Positions 15,827 through 24,101 of a DNA stretch of 44,307 bases are shown in pieces. Below the pieces are notes generated by a model, which saw nothing but the letters and a program-made list of their open reading frames with translations, ran no database searches and was not told where the DNA came from. The stretch is from Olsenella_K sp036454645 (GTDB lineage Bacteria > Actinomycetota > Coriobacteriia > Coriobacteriales > Atopobiaceae). The translations under genes were made by a program, and so were the position numbers. The stretch is from assembly GCA_036454645.1 (NCBI GenBank), contig JAZHSQ010000016.1:1-44307 (forward strand), read 5' to 3'. The number at the start of each line of letters is the position of its first letter. Positions within the stretch are counted from its first letter, which is position 1.

Positions 15827-16062
15827 GTACAACTTTTTTCGCGCGTTCGTGCTTTTCCGCAACTTATGGACGGGTCGAAGCGGACCACGGGGCGACCGGC
15901 CGTCGCTTCGAGGCGACCGTCGACGAGGCCAGCCGCCCAATCCTGGGCAAACGCGGATGCGGGGGGGCACCTCGGGGCACGGTCGTCGTCGCACGGTCGC
16001 TACGCGCCCTCCGACCCGTCCACAACCTGCTCAAATGCAGAATTCCGTTGAAAAAGTTGCAC
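15827..16062. repeat. Intergenic inverted-arm element A
   Basis: Core 15850-16039. The left arm 15850-15877 begins TGCT and ends TTATGGACGGGTCG. The right arm 16012-16039 is its inverse: CGACCCGTCCACAA through TGCA. A central CAATCCTGGGCAAACGCG lies at 15938-15955. In this copy the arms extend outwards into a second inverted pair: GTACAACTTTTTT from 15827 and AAAAAGTTGCAC ending at 16062. Larger size class (190-bp core). No gene inside. Confidence 0.85.
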
Positions 16063-16257
16063 TCGGGCGGGCCGGTGGGCATGCGTCCGGGACGAGGGCC
16101 GGCATCGCGGATGGTCGCGGCGCGCCGCGCGGGCACCGGGGAACTTCGGGCCGGCAGTCGCGAGGTTCGGAGGTGCCCCGGGAGGCGTCGCGGGTCGGGC
16201 GGAGCGGGGCGCGGGCTGGCCACGGTAGGCCTCGGCACAGTTCCTGGGGGCAGTCGG

Positions 16258-16426
16258 TGCAATTCTGGTACTTATGTACGGGTCGCGAGCCACGCCGCTG
16301 CCCCAGCGCCGCCCGCGAAGGCGAGGCGAGCACCGCAATCCCGGGAAAACGCGAACCCGGCCTGGCGGAGCGGCCCGGAGGCAAAGCGCGGGCGACCCCG
16401 ACCCGTCCATAACCGCCGAAGATGCA
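16258..16426. repeat. Intergenic inverted-arm element B
   Basis: The left arm 16258-16285 (TGCAATTCTGG, then TTATGTACGGGTCG) and the right arm 16399-16426 (CGACCCGTCCATAA to TGCA) are inverted. The central CAATCCCGGGAAAACGCG is at 16336-16353. Short size class (169 bp). It lies about 225 bp downstream of the crcB 3' end and 219 bp from element A. Confidence 0.85.
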
Positions 16427-16652
16427 AATCCCCGTCGCGGCGGCTGCGCCGCGGCTGCCCACGAGCCGCGTCCGGGCCGGTGCCGGCCGGCGCCCCGGGC
16501 CGGCGCGCTCAAGCCACGCGCCCGTCATACCTGGTAGCTGGGGTGACGGGCAAGGCGTGGCTCGACGGGCCACGGCGGAACCCAGCGGAATCCCGGCCGG
16601 GTCCTGCGGAGTCCGGCCGAGCCCGGCCGAGCCCGTCCGCGCCCGACGGCCC

Positions 16653-17015
16653 CTACGCTGCGACGCGCTGGCCGAGGAAGGCCGCGAGCAGGCCGAGCGC
16701 GAGGCTCAGGCAGACGTAGAGGACCGCCTGCCCCACGGAGCCGCGGGCCACCAGCTGGTCGCACTCGAGCGCGAAGGTCGAGAAGGTCGTGAAGCCGCCG
16801 CAGACCCCCACCTTGAGGAAGAGCTCCCAGCGCGGGCTCACGACCCCGCGAGCGGCGAGGGCCACGATGACGCCGATCGCGAACGCGCCGACGACGTTGA
16901 TCGCGAGGGTCTTGGAGGGAAAGCCTCCCTGCGCGCCGAGCGGGATAAGCCCCACGAGGTAGCGCATCACGGCACCGAGGAATCCCCCGAGGCCGACGAC
17001 CAGGCACTCTATCAC
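16653..17015 (-). CDS. crcB: Fluoride channel FluC/CrcB
   Basis: Small (120-residue) membrane protein with four helices, a Fluc-type fluoride exporter that works as a dual-topology dimer. Signature segments are present: GGFLGAVMRYLVG at the N-terminus, TLAINVVGAFAIG with the pore Asn, and GVCGGFTTFSTFALE with the phenylalanine-box residues and the central sodium-site TTFST. GTG at 17015 is preceded by AAAGGTGG. Only one copy is seen, whereas many actinobacteria carry an adjacent pair. I searched the leader by eye for fluoride-riboswitch landmarks and found none. Confidence 0.92.
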   Translation of the reverse strand: MIECLVVGLGGFLGAVMRYLVGLIPLGAQGGFPSKTLAINVVGAFAIGVIVALAARGVVSPRWELFLKVGVCGGFTTFSTFALECDQLVARGSVGQAVLYVCLSLALGLLAAFLGQRVAA

Positions 17016-17107
17016 TCTGCCACCTTTCTGGCGTGCCCCGGCGCAGTCGCGCCGAGGTCGAGGCTCACACGTGCCGGCACTCGCATGCGGCGACGTTCCG
17101 GCATTCA

Positions 17108-17143
17108 GATTCTGACACTCCGCGCGGGGCGGGCGCCAGAATC
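17108..17143. promoter_or_regulatory. GATTCTG/CAGAATC inverted repeat upstream of the TelA-like gene
   Basis: Perfect 7-bp arms (17108-17114 and 17137-17143) are separated by 22 bp in the crcB/TelA-like divergent gap. The left arm overlaps a smaller TCAGA-T-TCTGA palindrome. Operator or leader hairpin; no partner known. Confidence 0.3.
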
Positions 17144-17195
17144 GCGCGATGTGTCACCGGGTAGACTCATGTAAGGAGAAGAGAGCAAGGAAGCC

Positions 17196-18326
17196 ATGCC
17201 ACACGAGACCAACCACGAGACACGAGGCGCGACGAGGACGACCGAGGCTACGGCAAATGGCGCGGGGACCGGTGCGACGGCAGGCGCCGCCTGCGACCAG
17301 GCTCTCGTCGCGCGGCTCGCCGACGGCGTCGACACCACGTCCACGCTCGGCGTCTCCGGGTTCGGCGAGGGGCGCCGCCGCGACGTCGCCAGGACCGTCG
17401 ACGCCGCGCTCGAGGTGCTGCGCGCGTCTGCAACGCACGGCTCGGCAGACGACGCCGACGCCGCGGTGGCGAGCCTGGCCGAGGCGACCTGGGGTCCCGG
17501 CGCATGGCCCGGCCCGGGAGGTCGCGGCAGTGCGGGCGGCTGGGCCAACCGCGGCGTGGCCGGCAGCGGCGTGGCCGGCAGCGGCGTGGCCGGCAGCGGG
17601 GCCCGTCGCGGCAAGGCCGGCCACGACGGCGCAAGCGGGCTTCTCGGCCGCCTGGCACGGAAGCTGCACCTACCTGGCACCAGGCGCGCCGGTGACGATG
17701 GCGGCGCCGGGGCCGGGGCTGGCGGGGCCACCGCAGCTGGCGGGACCGCCGCATCCGGCGGGGCCGGCATGCCTGCGACGCTCACGCCCGAGCTCGTCGA
17801 CCGCGCCGAGGTCGCGCTCAAGCTGCGGCAGGCCTCCCTCCTCAAGGAGGCGAGCGTGCTGGACGCGCTCCTCGGCGACCTGGCGGGGCAGTCGCGGGAC
17901 CTGGCCAACCTCTCCGCGGCCGCGCGGCTGCGGGCGAACACCACGCCCGGGCGCTCGCGCGAGCTGTCGTCGCGTGCGGAGCAGCTGGCCGCGTCCCGCC
18001 TGCTCGCGGAGCAGGCCACGGCCGCCCTCACGCTGGTGCGGCACGCCGACGCCTCGATGGTGGACGCGCTCGGCGAGGTCGTGGAGGGCGCGCTGCCGAT
18101 CTGGCGCAAGCTCGCGGCGAGCTCCGCGCGTGCGACGGAGCCGGGCGCTGCGGCAGGCCCGGGCTTCGCGGCAGGCCCGGGCGCCACGGCGTGCCCTGGC
18201 CTGCCGGCAGAACCTCCGGAGGGGCTGTCCTCCTCCCTTAGGCACCTCGAGGACGCCGAGCGGGAGTCCCGCTCGGCCGGCGAGGAGGCCGCAAGGGCGC
18301 TGCGCGCCGCCCGACCGATGTCGTAA
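17196..18326 (+). CDS. TelA-like (toxic anion resistance family) protein, divergent
   Basis: Soluble protein of 376 residues. The first ~180 residues are Gly/Ala-rich and include three GVAGS repeats. Residues ~190-310 match the helical body of the TelA/KlaA/YaaN family: RAEVALKLRQASLLKEASVLDALL, an RSRELSSRAEQLAAS region, and VEGALPIWRKLAASS near the end, where family members carry LPxW. The usual full-length domain is shortened. It lies 47 bp upstream of xpaC, and yaaN/xpaC neighbours are also paired in Bacillus subtilis, which supports the call. Work in the family is poorly defined: tellurite or envelope-stress resistance has been reported. Start ATG 17196 has AAGGAA upstream. Confidence 0.6.
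   Translation: MPHETNHETRGATRTTEATANGAGTGATAGAACDQALVARLADGVDTTSTLGVSGFGEGRRRDVARTVDAALEVLRASATHGSADDADAAVASLAEATWGPGAWPGPGGRGSAGGWANRGVAGSGVAGSGVAGSGARRGKAGHDGASGLLGRLARKLHLPGTRRAGDDGGAGAGAGGATAAGGTAASGGAGMPATLTPELVDRAEVALKLRQASLLKEASVLDALLGDLAGQSRDLANLSAAARLRANTTPGRSRELSSRAEQLAASRLLAEQATAALTLVRHADASMVDALGEVVEGALPIWRKLAASSARATEPGAAAGPGFAAGPGATACPGLPAEPPEGLSSSLRHLEDAERESRSAGEEAARALRAARPMS
17553..17597 (+). repeat. Three exact 15-bp tandem repeats inside the TelA-like gene
   Basis: GGCGTGGCCGGCAGC is repeated three times without a change, encoding GVAGS three times in the flexible Gly-rich linker. Copy number may vary by slippage without shifting the frame. Confidence 0.85.
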
Positions 18327-18373
18327 CATGTGCGCATGGCGGCCCGCCGCGCCGGTTAGCGAAGGGGAGACGT

Positions 18374-19645
18374 ATGGCAGACAAGGACAAGGACCAGCGC
18401 AGGGACGTGCCAGGCGGCTCGGGCGCCGACGGCCGTGCCAGCGCCGCCGGCCAGGGCAGCCGTGCCGACGCCGCCGATAGCGCCGACGCCGCAGGTCGCA
18501 CCGGCCAGGGTAGCCGCGCGGACTTCGCCGCCAGCGCGATGGACGCCGCCAACCGGACCATCGACGAGATGATGAGCGAGCTCAACCGCACGCTGGGCGC
18601 CTCCCCCGAGGGTGGCTCCGTGCTGCAGGACGTCTTCGACGGCATCACCGAGGCTGGCAAGGCCATCGGCAAGGGGATCAGCAAGGGCGTCAGCGTCGCC
18701 AACAGCGAGCTCTCCAAGTGGCTCGACACGCTCGGCCAGCAGTCCTACGAGCGCTACCTCGCGCCGCTCACCGTCACGACCGGCCCGAACTTCCGCGGGC
18801 TCCTCGTGTACGCCTTCGCCCTCTTCATCTCCGTGCCCCTCGCGCTCGTGCTCGTCAGCTTCATCGCGATCGGCAGCGTCGCCCTGGCCATCGTCTGCGG
18901 GCTGATGCTCGCCGCGTCCATCCTCTTCCTCGTGAGGATGGGGCCCAAGGGCAAGTTCGAGCAGGACGTCGCGCTCGCCTACACGGCCTGCCGCCCGGTC
19001 CTGCTCCGGCAGCCCGCGATCACCGTGGAGGAGCTCGCGACCCGTCGCGGCATCAAGCAGGATCGGATGGTCACCTACCTCGAGGAGTTCATCCGCCGCG
19101 ACTGGACGCCCCAGGGGCACCTCTCCGACGACGGCACCGCCTTCCTGCTGACCGACGAGCTCTACGAGGAGTACGAGGAGCGCCGCCGCGAGGAGCAGGC
19201 GGCGCGCGGGCCCGCCGACGACCTCACCGAGGAGCAGCGCGCGACGCTCGCGCGGATCCAGGCGAGCATGGAGGACGTGGAGCAGGTCGCCCAGCGCATC
19301 GGGGGCGAGGCCAGGCGCGACGTCGAGCGGACCGTGGGCCTCGCGCGCCAGATCGAGGCGGAGGCCAGGCGCCACCCGGACGCCATCTCCAAGCTCGGGC
19401 TCTTCTCGACCTACTACCTGCCGACGACCGCCAAGCTCATCGGCGCGTACGCGGAGATCGCCGCCAAGCCCGCGCCCACCTCGAGCGAGAAGGACGTGGC
19501 GGCGCGCATCCTCGCGTCGCTCGAGCAGATCAACGGCGCCTTCCAGACGCTGCTCGACTCCATGAGCGCCACGCGGACGCTGGACATCGAGAGCGACCTC
19601 GACGCGCTCGAGACCATGATGCGGCAGGACGGCCTCACGAAGTAG
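18374..19645 (+). CDS. xpaC: XpaC-family protein (5-bromo-4-chloroindolyl phosphate hydrolysis protein)
   Basis: Protein of 423 residues. The N-terminal ~60 residues are a polar, low-complexity tail; an amphipathic segment follows (IGKGISKGVSVANSELSKWL). Two transmembrane helices lie at about 135-190. The C-terminal third holds the XpaC hallmark: KLGLFSTYYLPTTAKLIGAYAEI, then ILASLEQINGAFQTLLDSM and DLDALETMMRQDGL. The middle part FEQDVALAYTACRPVLL to RRDWTPQGHLSDD resembles a small winged-helix-like regulatory fold. Function in the family is unsettled despite the name. It forms an operon with the TelA-like gene upstream; AAGGGGAG lies before the ATG. Confidence 0.85.
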   Translation: MADKDKDQRRDVPGGSGADGRASAAGQGSRADAADSADAAGRTGQGSRADFAASAMDAANRTIDEMMSELNRTLGASPEGGSVLQDVFDGITEAGKAIGKGISKGVSVANSELSKWLDTLGQQSYERYLAPLTVTTGPNFRGLLVYAFALFISVPLALVLVSFIAIGSVALAIVCGLMLAASILFLVRMGPKGKFEQDVALAYTACRPVLLRQPAITVEELATRRGIKQDRMVTYLEEFIRRDWTPQGHLSDDGTAFLLTDELYEEYEERRREEQAARGPADDLTEEQRATLARIQASMEDVEQVAQRIGGEARRDVERTVGLARQIEAEARRHPDAISKLGLFSTYYLPTTAKLIGAYAEIAAKPAPTSSEKDVAARILASLEQINGAFQTLLDSMSATRTLDIESDLDALETMMRQDGLTK

Positions 19646-20240
19646 GCGCCAGCACGCTGGCCGCGGCCTCGGGGCGCGGTCGCCGGCGCGGCGCAGGCCG
19701 GGCCTCGGGGCGCGGGCAGGGCTTCCGGGCACGGGCCGGGCGCCAGGGCGCGAGCCGGGGCCTCAGGGCGCATGCTGCGCCGCGGCCTCGGGGCGCGGGC
19801 CAGGCGCCAAGGCGCGAGCCGGGCCCCGGCGCATCTTCTGGAGGCGAGCGGTGCAATTCTGGAGCTTGTGGACGGGTCGGGAGCCGCAACGCCAGCGCAC
19901 CATGGTCCGCAGGGACCGGGTGCTCGACGCAATCCTGGGCAAACGCAAGTTCCTCCAGTGGGCAGAACCGCCGATGGTCCCAAGGCGCCCCCGACCCGTC
20001 CACAACTCCAAATTTTGCACATCCCCTCCGCGAGAACTCCGTCGGGGTGGGCCATGCGCCGGGATGACGCGCATGACGAGTCCGGAGCCCCGACCTGGCC
20101 TGGGATCCGACCCCCCGAACAGGCAAGGCGAACCGCCCCCCACCTCCCGGGCCGAGGTGCTCACCCGAAAGATGCGAGGCGGTTCGTTGGTGCGGGGCGT
20201 GCGCCGGCCACGGCGGGCCGGACCGGGCCCGGGGACGCGA
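19646..20240. other. 595-bp convergent intergenic region with element C
   Basis: Lies between xpaC (plus) and the second M20D gene (minus), both ending here. The part 19646-19830 is low-complexity GC DNA with repeated CGGGGCGCGGGC-like and AGGCGCGAGCCGGG words. Repeat C fills 19852-20019. The remainder shows no gene signal; apparent frames lack start signals and family motifs. Confidence 0.6.
19852..20019. repeat. Intergenic inverted-arm element C
   Basis: Left arm 19852-19879 (TGCAATTCTGG, then TTGTGGACGGGTCG). Right arm 19992-20019 (CGACCCGTCCACAA to TGCA). Central CAATCCTGGGCAAACGCA at 19930-19947. Short size class (168 bp), nearly the same spacing as B. Located at a convergent gene junction. 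Confidence 0.85.
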
Positions 20241-21449
20241 CTACGCCGCGCCGAGCTCCTTGAGCGCGAAGGCCACCATGACCTCGATGCCCTTGTGGAA
20301 CTGGCCCTCGTCGAGCGCGAAGTGGGCGCTGTGCTGCGGCCAGCACCTGCCCTCAACCGGCAGGGGGTTGGAGAGCAGGAAGAACGCGCCGGGCTTCTCC
20401 TGCAGGTACCAGGCGAAGTCCTCGCCGCCCATGACCGGCCTGGTCATGATCAGCGTGTCTTCGGGGTAGAGCTCGCGAGAGACGGCCACGAGCCTCTCCG
20501 CCACGGCGCGGTCGTTCACCACGGGAGGCGGCTGGCGGAAGAACTTGTACTCTATGTCGGCGCGGTAGGCCTTGGCTATGCCCTCCGCCACCTCGCCGAT
20601 GCGGCGCTCGACGAAGTCGCGGTCCTCGTTGGTGAGCGTGCGGGCCGTGCCCTCCATCTCGACCGTGTCGGGGATGATGTTGAAGGCCGACCCGCCGCGA
20701 ATCCTTCCGACGGAGACGACCGCGGGGTTGCGCGGGTCCTTCTCGCGCGAGATGACCTCCTGCAGGCCGCTGACGACGTAGGCCGCGATGGTGATCGGGT
20801 CGACGGAGGCCTGCGGCGTGGAGCCGTGCGCCCCGTGGCCGATGACCTTGAGCGTGAACTTGTCCATCGTCGCCATCATGGGGCCGAGGGAGAAGACCAG
20901 GTCGCCCGGCTTCGCCTCCTCGGAGATGTTGCCCACGTGCAGGCCGGCGATCTCGTCCACGTCGGACATCACGCCGTCCTCGCACAGGACCTTGGAGCCC
21001 GTGCCGAGCTCCTCGGCGGGCTGGAAGACGAGCTTGACCGTGCCCCTGAGCTCGCCCTTGTGGGCGTTGAGCACCTTGGCCACGCCAAGCAGCATGGCGG
21101 TGTGGGCGTCGTGGCCGCAGGCGTGCATCCTGCCCGGCACCTTGGAGGAGAACTCGAGGCCCGTCTCCTCCTGCACCGGCAGGGCGTCCATGTCCGCGCG
21201 CAGGGCGACGGTGCGGACCGCGGTGGGCTCGCCGCCCGCGTCGCCCGCGGCCGCCTCGCCGCGAATCCAGCCTATGACGTAGGAGTGCGCGTCGTTGACC
21301 TCGTGCGGGACGCCCATGGCGTCGAGCTGCGCCGACACGTAGGCGAGCGTCCCCTTGAGGTCGAAGCCGACCTCGGGGTTCTCGTGCAGGTGGCGGCGCC
21401 AGCCGACGACGTCGTCCATGACGGAGGCGACCTCTGCCTTCACGTCCAT
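20241..21449 (-). CDS. M20D family amidohydrolase (second paralogue)
   Basis: Metal-dependent amidohydrolase of 402 residues in the M20D/IAA-amino acid hydrolase/HipO-like group, which removes acyl groups from amino acids or small peptides. Visible features: WRRHLHENPEVGFDL at the N-terminus, ALRADMDALPVQEETGL, metal-binding ACGHDAHTAM, FQPAEELGTGS with the catalytic Glu, the HGAHGSTPQ dimerisation loop, and GGEDFAWYLQEKPGAF near the C-terminus. It is highly similar over its whole length to the gene before it. ATG 21449 begins 10 bp after that gene and has GGGGGTG upstream. It is the last gene of the operon. Substrate not predictable; both copies are intact. Confidence 0.9.
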   Translation of the reverse strand: MDVKAEVASVMDDVVGWRRHLHENPEVGFDLKGTLAYVSAQLDAMGVPHEVNDAHSYVIGWIRGEAAAGDAGGEPTAVRTVALRADMDALPVQEETGLEFSSKVPGRMHACGHDAHTAMLLGVAKVLNAHKGELRGTVKLVFQPAEELGTGSKVLCEDGVMSDVDEIAGLHVGNISEEAKPGDLVFSLGPMMATMDKFTLKVIGHGAHGSTPQASVDPITIAAYVVSGLQEVISREKDPRNPAVVSVGRIRGGSAFNIIPDTVEMEGTARTLTNEDRDFVERRIGEVAEGIAKAYRADIEYKFFRQPPPVVNDRAVAERLVAVSRELYPEDTLIMTRPVMGGEDFAWYLQEKPGAFFLLSNPLPVEGRCWPQHSAHFALDEGQFHKGIEVMVAFALKELGAA

Positions 21450-21459
21450 CTCGCACCCC

Positions 21460-22641
21460 CTAGGAGAGCTCGCTCGCGACGAAGCCCGCGAAGACCGCCA
21501 TGGGCCTGTCGAGGTGGGTCTCGTCGATCGCGAAGCGGGAGTTGTGATGCGGCCAGCACTTGCCGTCGATCGGCTTGGGGTTGCAGAAGAAGAAGAACGC
21601 GCCGGGCTTCTTCTGCAGGTACCAGGCGAAGTCCTCCCCCGCCATGCAGAGCTTCCCCATCATGCGGGTGTTGTCCGGGAAGAGCTCCTTCGAGACGGCG
21701 ACGAGCTTCTCCGCCACGCCCTTGTCGTTGACCAGTGGGGGCGGCTGGCGGAAGAACTTGTATACCACGTCGGCGCGGTAGGCCTTGGCGACGCCCTCCG
21801 CGACCTCGCCGATGCGGCGCTCGATGAAGTCGCGCATCTCGTTGGTGAAGACGCGGGTGGTGCCGGCCAGCTCGCAGGTGTCGGGGATGATGTTGAAGGC
21901 GTCGCCGCCGCGGATCGAGCCGACGGTGATGACGGCGGCGTCGCGCGGGTCGCACTCGCGGGAGACGATCTCCTGCAGGCCGCAGATCACGTACGACGCG
22001 ATGGTGATCGGGTCGATGGAGGCCTGCGGCGTGGAGCCGTGGGCGCCCTGTCCCTTGATGGTGAGCGTGAACTTGTCCATCGTCGCCATCATCGGGCCGG
22101 TCGAGAAGACCAGGTCGCCCGGCTCGGCGCCGTCGCCCAGGTTGCCGTTGTGCATGCCGACGACCTCGTCCACGTCGTCGAGCACGCCGTCGGCGATGAG
22201 CACCGGCGAGCCCGTGCCGAGCTCCTCGGCGGGCTGGAACAGCAGCTTGACCGAGCCGTTGAGCTCGCCCTCCATGCCCTTCAGCACCTTCGCCAGGCCG
22301 AGCAGGCAGGCGGTGTGCACGTCGTGGCCGCAGGCGTGCATCTTGCCGGGCTCCTTGGAGGCGAACTCGAGGCCCGTCTCCTCCTGCACCGGCAGGGCGT
22401 CCATGTCCGCGCGGGCGGCGATCACCTTGCCGGGCTTGCCGCGGTTGATGTAGGCGACGACGTAGGAGCCCTTCTCGTTGGCCTCGTGCTCGACGCCCAG
22501 CTCGTCCAGAACCGAGCACACGTAGGCGATCGTGTCCTTGAGGTCGAAGCCCACCTCGGGGTGCTCGTGCAGGTGACGGCGCCACCCGATGACGTCCTCG
22601 AGCGCGTCCTGGGCTGCCGCCCTAATCTTCTCCGCTTCCAT
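21460..22641 (-). CDS. M20D family amidohydrolase (first paralogue)
   Basis: Protein of 393 residues, intact in all M20D motifs: WRRHLHEHPEVGFDL, ARADMDALPVQEETGL, HACGHDVHTACL, FQPAEELGTGSP, QGAHGSTPQ and AGEDFAWYLQKKPGAF. Compared with the following gene it lacks the ~10-residue insertion near residue 70. The start codon overlaps the stop of the preceding membrane protein in a TAATG (22639-22643), so translation is coupled. A pair of hydrolases behind two membrane proteins points to import and cleavage of an N-acylated amino acid, peptide or related amide. That is inference from context. Confidence 0.9.
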   Translation of the reverse strand: MEAEKIRAAAQDALEDVIGWRRHLHEHPEVGFDLKDTIAYVCSVLDELGVEHEANEKGSYVVAYINRGKPGKVIAARADMDALPVQEETGLEFASKEPGKMHACGHDVHTACLLGLAKVLKGMEGELNGSVKLLFQPAEELGTGSPVLIADGVLDDVDEVVGMHNGNLGDGAEPGDLVFSTGPMMATMDKFTLTIKGQGAHGSTPQASIDPITIASYVICGLQEIVSRECDPRDAAVITVGSIRGGDAFNIIPDTCELAGTTRVFTNEMRDFIERRIGEVAEGVAKAYRADVVYKFFRQPPPLVNDKGVAEKLVAVSKELFPDNTRMMGKLCMAGEDFAWYLQKKPGAFFFFCNPKPIDGKCWPHHNSRFAIDETHLDRPMAVFAGFVASELS

Positions 22642-23369
22642 TACGCTGCCTCCTCCTTAGGTCCCTCTTCCTTTGACTTGCGGTTGTCGACGAGCATGGC
22701 GAACGCGACCGTGCCGAAGACCATCAGCGGCACCGTCACGTAGGTCGCGATGTTGAATACGCCCATCGCCAGGAAGCCGAGGACGGCGGCGAAGCAGGCG
22801 TACTTGAGGTTCTTGGCGGCCTGCATGCCGAACATCGCGCCGAAGATGGCGGGCGAGACGTAGGAGAGCGCCTCGATGATGATCGGCGGCAGGATCGACA
22901 TGATGAAGGCGCCGGAGAGCGCGGCCAGGGTGGTGAGGGCGAGGTTGGTGATGATCGAGCCGGCGATGCCCAGCGTGGAGACGAGCTCCGCCTTGCGGGT
23001 GCCGGGCTCGGTCTTGAGGACCTGCTGGGTCATGAGGGCGCACGGGATGCGCACGTTGCCGATGTTACCGGACAGGCAGACCATGTAGACGCCCGAGAGG
23101 CCGACGATCGGGTAGTACGAGATCGGCTCGATGAAGGCGAAGACCAGGTAGATCGAGGCGATGAGGCCCCAGCCGGTCAGGATGTCGCCGATCTGCGGCA
23201 GGTAGCCGAAGACGAGCCACACCACGACGGCGGGGATGAAGCAGAGAAGGACCGCGATGAGGTTGGTCGCACGTCCGTAGCGGATGATGGGCTTGGTGTA
23301 GGCCTCGGCGAAGGCCTCGTCGGCCGCGGCGTCGGTGGCCGGTGCGGTGGTTACGCTCGTGTCTGCCAT
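22641..23369 (-). CDS. Integral membrane protein linked to M20D hydrolases
   Basis: Protein of 242 residues with six to seven hydrophobic helices. An N-terminal polar stretch of ~30 residues leads to TNLIAVLLCFIPAVVVWLVFG. Later segments include EPISYYPIVGLSGVYMVCLSGNIGN, a motif rich in Pro and Gly that looks like a substrate path, and PPIIIEALSYVSPAIFGAMFG. The C-terminus is charged (RKSKEEGPKEE). I do not recognise a named transporter family. Together with the similarly sized membrane protein upstream (6 bp gap) it probably makes a two-subunit permease for the M20D substrate. Confidence 0.6.
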   Translation of the reverse strand: MADTSVTTAPATDAAADEAFAEAYTKPIIRYGRATNLIAVLLCFIPAVVVWLVFGYLPQIGDILTGWGLIASIYLVFAFIEPISYYPIVGLSGVYMVCLSGNIGNVRIPCALMTQQVLKTEPGTRKAELVSTLGIAGSIITNLALTTLAALSGAFIMSILPPIIIEALSYVSPAIFGAMFGMQAAKNLKYACFAAVLGFLAMGVFNIATYVTVPLMVFGTVAFAMLVDNRKSKEEGPKEEAA

Positions 23370-23375
23370 GGTCTA

Positions 23376-24101
23376 TCACGCTCCCATCACGACGTGCTTG
23401 AAGAAGACGGCCATCGCCATGCCGGCGGCCATCGCGATGCCGAGGGTCCACTCGCCGAGCCTGGGGTGCTTCTTGGCGACGCGCTCCAGCACGACCATCA
23501 GCACGAAGCTGCAAATCGTGGAGGCGAGGACCTCGTTCTTGGCCGGTGCGAGGCCGATGATCACCTGGTTGATGCACATGTAGCCGAAGGCGCCGCAGGT
23601 TGCCGCGACGGTGAAGATGCCGAGGGTCTTCTTGTTGTGGCCCATGACCTTCTTGGAGATCTTGTCCAGCTTGTCGGCCAGGAGGCCCGAGGTGAGCAGC
23701 CAAGCGTTGCCGTTGAGCGCCATGACCCAGCAGGCGTTGGCGAAGTTGATCGCGCCGTAGTCAGGGCTCGAGAGCTCGAGGCCCTGGGCCTTGGCGGCCA
23801 TGGTCGCGGAGGCGAGCTCGGTCGGGGCGGCGCCGATGATGGAGAGGCGCTGCCAGGCGAGCGGGGCGCCGATGACGGCCATGAGGCCGAGCATGACGGC
23901 GAAGACGCCGAGGGACGGGCCGATGGCGGAGCGCATGCCGACCTTGAAGGCCTTGTTGGCCTCCTCGGCGGTCAGCCCGACCAGCGGGCCGGCGGCCTTC
24001 GTCTTCTTCGCGAAGATGTACGCCTGGTAGATTTCGACCAAAGCGACCGGTATGACCGCTAGCCATATGGGCCATGAGTTTGCGATGAGCTTGTAGTCCA
24101 C
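23376..24101 (-). CDS. DUF5058-like membrane protein, first gene of the M20D operon
   Basis: Protein of 241 residues with six predicted helices. It resembles DUF5058 proteins, with a VDYKLIANSWPIWLAVIPVALV opening and a cytosolic AKKTKAAGPLVGLTAEEANKAF stretch followed by MRSAIGPSLGVFAVMLGLMAVIGAPLAW. GTG at 24101 is chosen over ATG 24119 because TTAGGGGGAG lies directly upstream of it and the conserved part begins there. It leads an operon with a second membrane protein and two M20D hydrolases. The promoter is most likely in the AT-rich DNA from 24320 on, giving a leader of over 200 nt. Family call is by resemblance, moderate certainty. Confidence 0.6.
   Translation of the reverse strand: MDYKLIANSWPIWLAVIPVALVEIYQAYIFAKKTKAAGPLVGLTAEEANKAFKVGMRSAIGPSLGVFAVMLGLMAVIGAPLAWQRLSIIGAAPTELASATMAAKAQGLELSSPDYGAINFANACWVMALNGNAWLLTSGLLADKLDKISKKVMGHNKKTLGIFTVAATCGAFGYMCINQVIIGLAPAKNEVLASTICSFVLMVVLERVAKKHPRLGEWTLGIAMAAGMAMAVFFKHVVMGA

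Larger units (their letters stand above)
15606..16652. other. Gene-poor kilobase holding repeat elements A and B
   Basis: No frame here has family features or a convincing ribosome-binding site; open frames on both strands are Arg/Pro/Gly-rich composition artefacts. The stretch contains two members of an inverted-arm repeat family (A and B, listed separately). Between and outside them is GC-rich low-complexity DNA with short tandem words such as GGGCGCCGGGGC near 15740-15825. Confidence 0.6.

Noticed and set aside
15556..16719. Open frames in the kilobase with elements A and B
   Set aside because: They run through inverted repeats, overlap on both strands and read as Arg/Pro/Gly; no start signal.
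17016..17110. Fluoride riboswitch before crcB
   Set aside because: The conserved fluoride-aptamer words and pseudoknot strands could not be found in the leader by eye.
15850..20019. CRISPR array
   Set aside because: Arms are inverted pairs in separate elements, not regularly spaced direct repeats with unique spacers; no cas genes.
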